Shown in pieces: positions 1 through 6,962 of a stretch of DNA of 9,448 nucleotides. The DNA is taken from positions 1 to 9,448 of the forward strand of contig NZ_JAJBQV010000051.1 in assembly GCF_020539865.1 (NCBI RefSeq), read 5' to 3'. The position numbers and the translations under genes were made by a program. A model generated the notes under the pieces. That model worked only from the letters and a program-made list of their open reading frames with translations. It was not told the DNA's origin and searched no databases. Positions within the stretch are counted from its first letter, which is position 1, and each line of letters opens with the position of its first letter. Source of the stretch: Megasphaera elsdenii. Its GTDB lineage: Bacteria > Bacillota > Negativicutes > Veillonellales > Megasphaeraceae.

Positions 1-64
1 GTGTAAACTGGTTTCGTCAACTTCCGAGGTGGCGTAAAAGTTGTAAAGTGCTGTAAATATATAA

Positions 65-107
65 AAAGACGGCAACGATTATTATGAATATAATCGTTGC
101 CGTCTTT
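65..107 (-). terminator. Intrinsic terminator after the FAD oxidase gene
   Basis: An 18-bp perfect inverted repeat (65-82 with 90-107, core GACGGCAACGATT) encloses a 7-nt loop. Read on the minus strand it is followed by TTTTTAT, and it lies about 43 nt past the oxidase stop codon. On the plus strand the stem ends in only three T, so it may also stop traffic from the left, less well. Confidence 0.85.
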
Positions 108-149
108 ACAATTTGCCTTCCACTCTATGAAATACTTAGCAAATTTCTA

Positions 150-1556
150 TTAAATTTCTACTAATTTTCCAGGATTCATGATGTCATTGGGATCCAAGGC
201 TTTCTTGATAGCTTTAATAACGTTAAGTTCAGCTTGTGGTGTACAAAGGGCGAATTCTTCCAATTTCTTATAACCAATGCCGTGTTCGCCGGACATCTTG
301 CCGCCCAAAGCATAGACGCGCGGGAAAAGATCGCGATGGAAAGCTTTGATTTTTTCAAACCATTCTTCCGGAGAAAGACCTTTAGCATTCAAAGGCAGTA
401 CATGGATGTTACCATCGCCGATGTGAGCGACAGTAACGCAGTAGAGGTCGTATTTTTTGCGGAGTTCCGGAATCTGTTTGGTAATTTCCGGAATCTTGTC
501 CAAGGGGACGACGAAGTCTTCGGTCTGGAACATCTTATCGACGTCGCGGGCAGCTTCAGCAAACTGTTTGCGCAATTTCCAAATACGTTTATCGGCTTCG
601 AATTCATCAATAGAACCGTTCGCTTCTGCCAAATCGCAGAGCTGTTCCATTTTGCGGTCCGAATCATCTTCGCTGAACGATTCAACGGTGACGATGACAT
701 AATCACAGCCTTCATCGACATGAGGCATCTTCATATCAAGGAACTTACAAGTCATGCGCAGGGCTTCATTGTCCATGAATTCAATACTCGTCGGGTCAAT
801 GCCGGCTTTGAGAATCTTATTCGGCAGGGCAAAGGCGTCTTCATCAGTCTTGAAGACGCAGACCATATTGAAAGCGTACGGTGGCATCGGACGGAGCTTG
901 ACCGTGACTTCCGTAATGATGCCCAGCGTGCCTTCGGAACCGGCGAAGAGCTGTTCCAAGCAGAGGCCAGTAGAACTCTTTTTGAGGCGGGCACCCGCCT
1001 GGAGGATATCCCCAGTCGGCGTAACAACTTTCAAGCTGTAAATCTGATGGCGTGTCGTACCGTATTTGACGGCTTTATTGCCGCCAGCATTGTTAGCGAC
1101 ATTGCCGCCAATCATGCTGCTGTCGGCACTGGACGGGTCACCGGCATACAAGAGGCCGTGTTTAGCGGCTTCCCGCTGTAAATCACCCGTGATGACACCA
1201 GTCTGGCAGATGGCATACATATTATCGGCATCGAATTTGAGAATTTTGTTCATCCGTTCCAATTCGACGACCATACCATGATAGACCGGGATAGCGCCAC
1301 AGGCAACGCCGGAACCAGCCGAGCGCGGTGTAATAGGTACTAGGTATTTATTAGCTAATTTAACGATAGCTGCAACTTCTTCTGTAGAGCCCGGGAAGAC
1401 GACAACTTCCGGTTTATGGAAATAATGGGAGTTCCCTTCTTCATCGGTTTGGTATTTTTCCAAATAATCTTCGTCTGTCTTGACGTATTTATCACCAACG
1501 ACCTGACGTAATTCTGCTAATAATTCCGGCGTTACTGGATTAAACTTTGTTGCCAT
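150..1556 (-). CDS. FAD-binding oxidase, GlcD / D-lactate dehydrogenase family
   Basis: A 468-residue cytoplasmic flavoprotein, full length for the family. The FAD_binding_4 (PCMH-type) domain spans about residues 48-225: VVVFPGSTEEV at 51-61, PRSAGSG at 77-83, then MIGGNVANNAGGNKAVKYG at 148-166 and LFAGSEGTLGI at 203-213. The FAD-oxidase C domain follows. It shows HIGDGNIH at 378-385 and GEHGIG at 423-428, whose histidines and glutamate bind metal and the 2-hydroxy acid in characterised relatives. The family oxidises D-lactate, glycolate or other D-2-hydroxy acids. In lactate-using anaerobes the D-LDH members pass electrons to electron-transferring flavoprotein. No etfAB is in view, so D-lactate is the best guess, not shown. 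The ATG at 1556 has AAAGGAAG 9 nt upstream. The gene is monocistronic with its own promoter and terminator. Confidence 0.9.
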   Translation of the reverse strand: MATKFNPVTPELLAELRQVVGDKYVKTDEDYLEKYQTDEEGNSHYFHKPEVVVFPGSTEEVAAIVKLANKYLVPITPRSAGSGVACGAIPVYHGMVVELERMNKILKFDADNMYAICQTGVITGDLQREAAKHGLLYAGDPSSADSSMIGGNVANNAGGNKAVKYGTTRHQIYSLKVVTPTGDILQAGARLKKSSTGLCLEQLFAGSEGTLGIITEVTVKLRPMPPYAFNMVCVFKTDEDAFALPNKILKAGIDPTSIEFMDNEALRMTCKFLDMKMPHVDEGCDYVIVTVESFSEDDSDRKMEQLCDLAEANGSIDEFEADKRIWKLRKQFAEAARDVDKMFQTEDFVVPLDKIPEITKQIPELRKKYDLYCVTVAHIGDGNIHVLPLNAKGLSPEEWFEKIKAFHRDLFPRVYALGGKMSGEHGIGYKKLEEFALCTPQAELNVIKAIKKALDPNDIMNPGKLVEI

Positions 1557-1639
1557 ATATAAACGCTTCCTTTCTATCGGAATCTTTCCGTATGCTTTTA
1601 AGATATAATAAATCTATCCTCCTCACGGGAGTTGAGCAT

Positions 1640-1667
1640 AGTATACCACGTAGGAAAAACTTGTAAA
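1640..1667 (-). promoter_or_regulatory. Sigma-A-type promoter of the FAD oxidase gene
   Basis: On the minus strand the -35 TTTACA (1662-1667) and -10 TATACT (1640-1645) are separated by 16 bp; each is one base from consensus. The predicted start near 1633 gives a leader of about 77 nt. The -35 box shares three bases with the arm of the upstream terminator, so the two transcription units are packed end to end. Confidence 0.6.
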
Positions 1668-1715
1668 GCCCGTTTTCCTGATATTTTTAAAAATAATCTC
1701 AAGAAAACGGGCTTT
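1665..1715 (-). terminator. Terminator hairpin after the ABC-F gene
   Basis: A 13-bp perfect inverted repeat (AAAGCCCGTTTTC at 1665-1677, GAAAACGGGCTTT at 1703-1715) flanks an AT-rich loop that holds a 14-bp palindrome (1682-1695). It lies about 100 nt past the ABC-F stop. The plus-strand tail (TTTTT) is better than the minus-strand tail (TTTACAAGTTTTT), but no plus-strand gene precedes it. It probably acts both ways. Confidence 0.6.
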
Positions 1716-1739
1716 TTAAAGTCACACACTGGGATAGAT

Positions 1740-1755
1740 ACGTAAAGTTTTACGT
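1740..1755. repeat. Short palindrome ACGTAAA-gt-TTTACGT
   Basis: Seven-base perfect arms are separated by 2 bp, followed at once by another TTTACG. It lies between the ABC-F stop codon and the terminator, so it would be transcribed at the end of the ABC-F message. The role is unknown; it could be a regulator site or mere composition. Confidence 0.35.
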
Positions 1756-1818
1756 TTTACGCCATTCCCGGTCCTAAAGTTTATATTTCTTTTTCATATC
1801 TTCCATGCACGGACAGTC

Positions 1819-3747
1819 TCAACACTCCGAAAGGGCTTCCCATTTTTCATAGGCTTCATCGAGCTGAGCCTGGGCGGCTTCATATTCTCGGGTCAATTCC
1901 ATCATAGCGTCAGCATCGGTCTGGTTCTGAGGCATATTCATCTGTACCTCGTACATCTTGATAGTGGCTTCCAGTTCGGCAATCTTCATTTCGATTTTTT
2001 CCAGCTTGGCTGCCTGTCCATAGACCGGAGCCTTGGGCGGTGCTTTCACAACCTGAGCCGGTACCGCTTCCGCCTTCTTCACGGCCCGAGGAGCTTCTTT
2101 TTCATGAACAGGCGAAGCAGCCTGGACTTCAGCAGCTGCCTTTTCTGCCGCTTCCTGGGCTTCGCGGACCTTTTCCCGATAATAACTGTAATTACCGACG
2201 TATTCTATGAGCTGCTTGTTTTCCAGGACCAGCGTCCGCTGGGTAATCTTATCGAGGAAATAGCGGTCATGAGAGACGACGAGATAAGTCCCGCCGAAAT
2301 CCAGCAAGGCCTGTTCCAACACTTCCCTCGTCGGAATGTCGAGATGGTTCGTCGGTTCGTCGAGGATGAGGAAATTCGGTCCCTGCAGGAAAAGCTTCAA
2401 CAGCGCCAGCCGAGCCTGTTCACCGCCACTGAGGCTGTCAATGACCTTGAAGACATCGTCGCCGCGGAACATAAAGCGCCCTAAGGCGGACCGGGCTTCT
2501 TCTTCACCATAACTGAAGTCGTTCATGATTTCATCGAGAACCGTCCAGGCCCCGTGCAGGTCCGTGTGTTCCTGGGCAAAATAACCGATATGGACGCGGC
2601 TGCCCAAGGTGATATGGCCGTCTGTCGGTTCCTTTTCGCCCATGATCATGCGAATGAGCGTCGTCTTCCCTGTCCCATTGGGACCGATGAGGGAAGCCGC
2701 TTCGCCACGGCGCAAGAGGAGCGATAAATGGTCGAACAGCTGGCGGTCGGCAAAACCACCGCTGACCTTATCCAGGACCAGTACCTTCTGGCCGCACTCT
2801 TCGACGGGCTTGAAATTGAAGTGCAGCGATTCATCTTCAGGCTGCCATTCGATGCGTTCCAACCGGTCCAGCTGGGACTGGCGTCCGCGAGCCTGCTTGG
2901 CCTTGATGCCGGCCTTGTACTTGCGAATATATTCTTCCGTTTCGTGGATATGTTCCTGCTGCTTCTTATAGGCTTTTTCCAAGGTCTTCTGCTGCTGGGC
3001 ATGCTGCTCGACGTAGCGCGAATAATTGCCCTTATATTTCGTTATCTTACCGTGGGACAATTCCAAGATTCCCGTCGCTACGCGGTCCAGAAAATAGCGG
3101 TCATGAGAGACGATGAGGATACCGCCGCCATAGGACAAGAGATAACTTTCCAGCCATTCCAGCATGTCTACGTCGAGATGGTTTGTCGGTTCATCGAGGA
3201 ACAAATAATCCGGCCGGCGGACGAGGGCCTTAGCCAGGTTAATACGCGTCTTCTGGCCGCCGGAAAAGCTCTGTACCGGCCGGTCCATATCGGCCTCTGA
3301 AAAGCCCAAACCTTGGACGATTTTCCGCGACATCGATTCGTATTCATACCCACCGAGCCACTCGAACCGTTCCTGCATACGGGCATAACGGTTCATCAAT
3401 CCTTCATCATCGGGATGAGCCTGCATGGCCTTTTCGACAGCCTTCAAATCCTTTTCCAGCTTCATGACGTCTTGCCAAGCCTCGGTAATCGTCTGACGCA
3501 GAGTCACATCATCAGCATAGGTAATGTCCTGCTGCAAATAGCCGATAGATTCACCTTCCGAAACGACGAAGGCCCCGTTGTCGTACTCCTCTTCCCCCAT
3601 AAGGCACTTGAGGAGCGTCGATTTTCCAGCCCCATTAGCCCCGATAAGGCCGATTCGTTCGCCTCGGCGGATTTCAAAACTGACATCATGGAATACCGTA
3701 TGTACTCCAAAAGACTTACTCAACTTCTGTACTTTAATACTACCCAT
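1819..3747 (-). CDS. ABC-F family ATPase (Uup/YdiF-like, ribosome-associated)
   Basis: A 642-residue soluble protein with two ABC ATPase domains and no membrane segments, the pattern of ABC-F translation factors. NBD1: Walker A GANGAGKST at 36-44, signature FSGGQ at 161-165, Walker B LFLDEP from 182, H-loop His215. A charged helical linker (P-site tRNA interaction motif, about 240-305, with KQARGRQSQLDRLERIE at 284-300) joins NBD2: GPNGTGKTT at 355-363, LSGGE at 439-443, LILDEP at 460-465, His493. An Ala/Pro-rich tether (about 530-578) leads to a C-terminal coiled coil (580-642). Such proteins bind the ribosomal E site and rescue stalled translation; some give antibiotic resistance, but the subtype cannot be fixed here. 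ATG at 3747 has AGGA 8 nt upstream. An upstream terminator suggests attenuation. The frame stays open for 14 codons past the UGA stop. Confidence 0.93.
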   Translation of the reverse strand: MGSIKVQKLSKSFGVHTVFHDVSFEIRRGERIGLIGANGAGKSTLLKCLMGEEEYDNGAFVVSEGESIGYLQQDITYADDVTLRQTITEAWQDVMKLEKDLKAVEKAMQAHPDDEGLMNRYARMQERFEWLGGYEYESMSRKIVQGLGFSEADMDRPVQSFSGGQKTRINLAKALVRRPDYLFLDEPTNHLDVDMLEWLESYLLSYGGGILIVSHDRYFLDRVATGILELSHGKITKYKGNYSRYVEQHAQQQKTLEKAYKKQQEHIHETEEYIRKYKAGIKAKQARGRQSQLDRLERIEWQPEDESLHFNFKPVEECGQKVLVLDKVSGGFADRQLFDHLSLLLRRGEAASLIGPNGTGKTTLIRMIMGEKEPTDGHITLGSRVHIGYFAQEHTDLHGAWTVLDEIMNDFSYGEEEARSALGRFMFRGDDVFKVIDSLSGGEQARLALLKLFLQGPNFLILDEPTNHLDIPTREVLEQALLDFGGTYLVVSHDRYFLDKITQRTLVLENKQLIEYVGNYSYYREKVREAQEAAEKAAAEVQAASPVHEKEAPRAVKKAEAVPAQVVKAPPKAPVYGQAAKLEKIEMKIAELEATIKMYEVQMNMPQNQTDADAMMELTREYEAAQAQLDEAYEKWEALSEC

Positions 3748-3787
3748 CTATACAATCCTGCCCTTCCTGGCATACTGACGACAAAAC

Positions 3788-3834
3788 AAAAAAAGAGCCG
3801 CCCCGAATCCCCATCTTGGGCAGCTGCCTCTTTT
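3788..3834 (-). terminator. Intrinsic terminator in the ABC-F leader, likely attenuator
   Basis: On the minus strand GCTGCCC (3824-3818) pairs with GGGCGGC (3803-3797), and AAAAGA (3834-3829) pairs with TCTTTT below it across a 4-nt bulge. A TCTTTTTTT run follows. It lies between the ABC-F promoter and its start codon with no gene before it on that strand. That position fits an attenuator, though it could be the relic terminator of a lost upstream gene. Confidence 0.7.
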
Positions 3835-3843
3835 CACGTACCT

Positions 3844-3873
3844 ATTATACCGTCAACCCTCAACCATCGTCAA
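3844..3873 (-). promoter_or_regulatory. Sigma-A promoter of the ABC-F gene
   Basis: Minus strand -35 TTGACG (3868-3873) and a perfect -10 TATAAT (3844-3849) with an 18-bp spacer. Transcription would start near 3837, immediately before the leader terminator and about 90 nt before the ABC-F start codon. The IS left end lies about 80 bp upstream and has not damaged the promoter. Confidence 0.65.
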
Positions 3874-3916
3874 GACTCGGATTCCGATGCGGTTTCGCCG
3901 CATCAATTTCATGATT

Positions 3917-3952
3917 GTATTACGACCATGTGCCATCTGTCATAAATTCCGG
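3917..3952 (+). repeat. 36-bp repeat, copy 1, abutting the IS
   Basis: This 36-bp stretch (starts GTATTACGACC, ends CATAAATTCCGG) recurs at 9088-9123 with one difference, in the same orientation. The plus-strand frame reads VLRPCAICHKFR in both copies, and the one difference is silent (CCA/CCG, Pro). The upstream residues are also loosely alike. Copy 1 ends exactly where the left end of the IS begins, so it may be a truncated member of a small gene or repeat family. Confidence 0.7.
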
Positions 3953-3988
3953 GATAAGGTAAAATATATTTCGCAAATTCAATTTCAT
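3953..3988 (+). repeat. Left terminal inverted repeat of the IS
   Basis: The inner part TTTCGCAAATTCA (3969-3981) matches the reverse complement of the right end, TTTCGCCAATTCA, with one mismatch, and the match runs on through TTTCAT after one gap. The outer 16 bases match in about half their positions, mostly with transitions elsewhere. Confidence 0.65.
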
Positions 3989-3994
3989 AAAAAA

Positions 3995-4023
3995 TAGACA
4001 TAGTCTATTGCCGCTAGTACAAT
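3995..4023 (+). promoter_or_regulatory. Transposase promoter inside the IS
   Basis: The -35 TAGACA (3995-4000) and -10 TACAAT (4018-4023) are 17 bp apart; each differs from consensus by one base. The predicted start is near 4030, after the left arm of the start-codon-masking inverted repeat, so this transcript would leave the ribosome binding site free. Confidence 0.65.
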
Positions 4024-4064
4024 TAAGTTACCACACAAAATTCGTAAGGAGGCAATAGACCATG
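3999..4064 (+). promoter_or_regulatory. Inverted repeat that can mask the transposase start codon
   Basis: GTCTATTGCC (4003-4012) is the exact reverse complement of GGCAATAGAC (4051-4060). With one mismatch the pairing extends to cover CAT at 3999-4001 against the ATG at 4062-4064. In RNA that begins upstream of the IS this stem would bury the last two bases of the Shine-Dalgarno (AAGGAGG, 4046-4052) and the start codon. RNA from the element's own promoter lacks the left arm. This matches the known strategy of insertion sequences for ignoring outside transcription. Confidence 0.6.
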
Positions 4065-5262
4065 TCTGGTAATATTATACAACTTAATGAGGATCTTATA
4101 AAGAATAATTTAAAGGATCTTGTACGCAACAGTGTAGAGGAAACACTGAACGCCCTGCTCGACCACGAGGCGGATGAACTCGTCCGCGCTGGCAAGTATG
4201 AGCGAACGGGAGACCGTAAGGGCTACCGTTCCGGTCATTACGAGCGGAATTTTGGCACGACTTCCGGCGAAGTCAGATTACGCGTGCCGAAGCTCAAGGG
4301 CATCCAGTTTGAGACGGCCATCATCGAGCGCTATAAACGCCGTGAATGCTCTGTCGAGGAAGCCCTTATTAGATGTATCTGGCCGGCGTATCCGTGCGCC
4401 GTGTCGAAGATATCACCGAATTGCTTTGGGGCACAAAGGTCTCCTCTGGCACCATCAGCAATCTCAACCAGAAGGCATACAAGCACATCGAGGAATGGCG
4501 TCAGCGTCCTTTAACGGGGGAATATCCGTATGTTTACGTCGACGGCATTTACCTCAAGCGCTGCTGGGGTGGCGAGATTCAAAATGTCTCCGTTTTAGTC
4601 GCTATTGGCGTCAATAAAGACGGGTTCCGTGAGATTCTCGGAGCAGCAGAAGGCATGAAAGAAGACAGGGAAAGCTGGTTGAACTTCTTCACCTGGCTCA
4701 AAGGCCGTGGCCTTGCAGGCGTGCGTCTCATTATCGGCGACAAATGCCTTGGCATGCTGGAAAGCATCCCTGTAGTCTTTCCTGAAGCCAAATACCAACG
4801 CTGCACGGTCCATTTTTACCGGAACGTCTTCACAGTGACGCCAAAGACTAAGATGAAGCAGATTACCTTAATGCTCAAGGCAATCCACGCGCAGGAGAGC
4901 AAGGAAGCTGCACAGGAAAAGGCGGTCTCCATTGCCGCCAAGCTCCGTGAAATGAAGCTTTTATCCGCAGCCAAGAAAGTCGAGGACAGCGTGGGCGAAA
5001 CCTTGACCTATATGGATTTCCCAACAGAACACTGGAGCCGGATCCGCACGAATAACCTAACAGAACGGGTGAATCGCGAGATACGCCGCCGTACACGGGC
5101 CATTGGTGCCTTTCCTGACGGCAACAGTGCTTTGATGCTCGTCTGTGCCAGACTTCGTCATGTTGCGCCTCGGAATGGGGCTCAAAACGCTATATGGACA
5201 TGGAGCATCTATTCAAGATGGAAATTGAGCAGCCAAATGACGAGGAAAATCCATATATCTGA
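4062..5262 (+). pseudogene. IS256-family (Mutator-type) transposase, two frameshifts
   Basis: It would be a DDE transposase of about 400 residues. Frame 1 starts at ATG 4062 (SD AAGGAGG) with MSGNIIQLNEDLIKNN and breaks after VEEALI at about 4370, where ATTAGATG has lost one base of an expected ATT-GAG-ATG. Frame 2 continues from 4373 with MYLAGVSVRRVEDITELLWG. It holds the likely catalytic aspartates in VDGIYLK and IIGDKCLGM, the family motif YQRCTVHFYRN, and a Glu-rich helix around AIHAQESKEAAQ that should supply the catalytic Glu. A second one-base loss between about 5167 and 5175 throws off the tail. The correct tail reads WGSKRYMDMEHLFKMEIEQ and on to ENPYI, ending at TGA 5260-5262. The two losses leave no complete product. 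Confidence 0.88.
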
Positions 5263-5280
5263 TTACGATATTTACTGGCG

Positions 5281-5316
5281 GATGAAATGAATTGGCGAAA
5301 GAATCTTGACACTACC
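5281..5316 (+). repeat. Right terminal inverted repeat of the IS
   Basis: The reverse complement begins GGTAGTGTCAAGATTC and continues TTTCGCCAATTCATTTCAT, pairing with the left end. A terminal CTTGACACTACC is typical in style for IS256-family right ends. The exact outer base could be 1-2 nt further right. Confidence 0.6.
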
Positions 5317-5348
5317 TGCTATCGGCCCCCCATTCATCACATACAATC

Positions 5349-5391
5349 GCATATAACCATGCGGCTCATGAACCGCGTGGTTATCGTATGC
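5349..5391. terminator. Strong hairpin between the IS and the end of phnE
   Basis: GCATATAACCATGCGG (5349-5364) pairs with CCGCGTGGTTATCGTATGC (5373-5391), leaving a 2-nt bulge and an 8-nt loop. It starts 24 nt past the phnE stop codon, where an operon terminator is expected. Neither strand has a good T run after the stem, and the minus strand has a C-A mismatch that is a G-U pair on the plus strand. It may be an RNA-stabilising hairpin instead. Confidence 0.45.
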
Positions 5392-5414
5392 TTTAGGATG
5401 ACAAGATGGATTCA

Positions 5415-6962
5415 TTATGGCATGTTGTTAATCCGCTGCTTTTTACGCAGCCATTCCGAAAATATTTCAACGACCGTCACCATTCCTACCATCCCCCATA
5501 ACAAGGCTCCGGCAGCGGCCCATTCATAATGCATCATCGCCAAAATCAGCGGGGTACCGATGCCACCGGCACCGACCAGACCCAGGATGGCAGCATCGCG
5601 CAGATTGATATCGAATCGGTACAGGATAGCCGCTCCGTAACGAGGTCCCAATTGGGGCAGGACAGCCCAACGGATAGATCGCACGGCAGAAACCCCCATG
5701 ACCCGGCATGCGCGGTACGGCTCCAGATGAATATCGTCGATAGCGATGAGGAACCGCTTGGCCAGGAGGCCCACACTGCACAGAGTCAGTGTCAGCACAC
5801 CGGCAAAAGGCCCAGGACCGGTAACGCGAATCCACATCAAGCCATATACAAAGACGGGAACCGTGCGGATGAGCAACAATATCAGCCGGGAAGCCAGTGC
5901 TGCTGGTGCAGGAAAGAGCCGGAAACTAGCGGTAAAGGAAAACCAGGCAGCAATGACCGTTCCCCCTAGTGTACCCAGAAAAGCAATGCAAAATGTTTCA
6001 TATAATAACCAGGGAACGCCATCATGAGCTAAAGAACATATCATAGACCAGTCGGGATGAATGATTCCCTGTACCATAGCCGCAGCGGCTGCCATTCCCT
6101 TCCCATCTGTATCTGGCAGAACCAGCGTCTGAAAAGAGGAAAGAAATAACCCGGCCAATACTAGTCCCAATACCGTCTTTTCTGTCCGGGATAAATGTCT
6201 TTTACCAGAAAGGACCTGGCGCAGCCATTCACTGACTCCTTCGGTCAATATGACAACCCCATATAACAGTAATAGAATCATGCCAACTTCACTGTATTCG
6301 CGCCAGGCCAGCCGTTCATTCAGCAACAGGCCGATACCACCGGCCCCGACGTAGCCAAGGATAGCCGCATGACGCACATTGGCTTCCAGCATATACAATA
6401 CATTAATCAGATATCCTGCCAGCACCACCGGAAGGATAGTGCGAATGAACGCCCGCAGACGGCCGCATCCCGCCGCTTCCAGCGCTTTGGCTGCTTTCTG
6501 GTCAGCATTTTCCATATCTTCATAACCCATACGGGCCATGACCGCTGTCGTATATATGCTCAGGGCCAGTGTCCCTGCCAGCGTTCCCAAGCCGACGAGA
6601 AAGGTGCACAAAAGTGCCAGGATCAGAGCCGGGATAGTACGGATGAGATGGATGACTGCCTTGAACGGAACACGCAGCCAGGCATGAGGATTGAGATAGG
6701 CACTGGCAAAGGAGCCCCCCACCAATCCCAGCACAGCTCCGATGCCTGTACCGGCCAGGGACATCTGCACCGTCGCCCAAAGTGGTGCCAGTACGATCCG
6801 GCCATAGGACATATCCGGAGGTATCATGGCTCCGGCAATATCGAAGAAACGCACACCTCGCCGCAATAAGAGTGATAAAGACACGCCGGCACTTTCCCCG
6901 CAGAGAATGGTTAATGCCAGAAACAGCAGCACCATGACCGTACGGCGCAAGGAATACCTCAT
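5415..6962 (-). CDS. phnE: PhnE-type ABC permease, two fused domains
   Basis: A 515-residue inner-membrane protein that forms the channel of the importer. It contains two BPD_transp_1 permease domains in one chain. The first (about 55-250) ends its coupling region with AAILGYVGAGGIG at 199-211. The second (about 310-508) repeats it as AAILGLVGAGGIG at 457-469. Each is preceded by an EAA-like loop that contacts the ATPase (about 161-180 and 419-440). A start membrane segment lies at 8-22 and a further helix at 262-282 links the halves. The usual PhnE is about 260-290 residues and works as a dimer or as PhnE1/PhnE2, so this is a natural fusion. ATG 6962 overlaps the phnC stop (ATGA) and has GGGAGG 8 nt upstream, so translation is coupled. 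Confidence 0.9.
   Translation of the reverse strand: MRYSLRRTVMVLLFLALTILCGESAGVSLSLLLRRGVRFFDIAGAMIPPDMSYGRIVLAPLWATVQMSLAGTGIGAVLGLVGGSFASAYLNPHAWLRVPFKAVIHLIRTIPALILALLCTFLVGLGTLAGTLALSIYTTAVMARMGYEDMENADQKAAKALEAAGCGRLRAFIRTILPVVLAGYLINVLYMLEANVRHAAILGYVGAGGIGLLLNERLAWREYSEVGMILLLLYGVVILTEGVSEWLRQVLSGKRHLSRTEKTVLGLVLAGLFLSSFQTLVLPDTDGKGMAAAAAMVQGIIHPDWSMICSLAHDGVPWLLYETFCIAFLGTLGGTVIAAWFSFTASFRLFPAPAALASRLILLLIRTVPVFVYGLMWIRVTGPGPFAGVLTLTLCSVGLLAKRFLIAIDDIHLEPYRACRVMGVSAVRSIRWAVLPQLGPRYGAAILYRFDINLRDAAILGLVGAGGIGTPLILAMMHYEWAAAGALLWGMVGMVTVVEIFSEWLRKKQRINNMP

Larger units (their letters stand above)
3953..5316 (+). mobile_element. IS256-family insertion sequence, degraded
   Basis: About 1.36 kb, the usual size of the family. 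It is bounded by imperfect inverted repeats (3953-3988 and 5281-5316) and carries one Mutator/IS256-type transposase in two pieces. The left end begins GATAAGG, resembling the GATAAAG end of IS256. No 8-9 bp target duplication is visible: the left flank ends AATTCCGG and the right flank begins TGCTATCG. The ends are therefore uncertain by a few bases. Together with the two frameshifts this suggests an old, immobile copy. Confidence 0.8.

Noticed and set aside
234..1181. A 315-residue open frame on the plus strand
   Set aside because: It lies antisense to the oxidase gene, has no family motifs and no ribosome binding site; it reflects the codon bias of the real gene.
3313..3945. A 210-residue open frame on the plus strand
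   Set aside because: Most of it is antisense to the ABC-F gene and it runs through that gene's terminator and promoter.
4362..4380. Programmed frameshift joining the two transposase frames
   Set aside because: No slippery sequence is present, the IS256 family uses one continuous frame, and a second one-base loss occurs near 5170, so decay is simpler.
3945..5324. Target-site duplication around the IS
   Set aside because: The 8 bases left (AATTCCGG) and right (TGCTATCG) of the ends do not match, even allowing small shifts.
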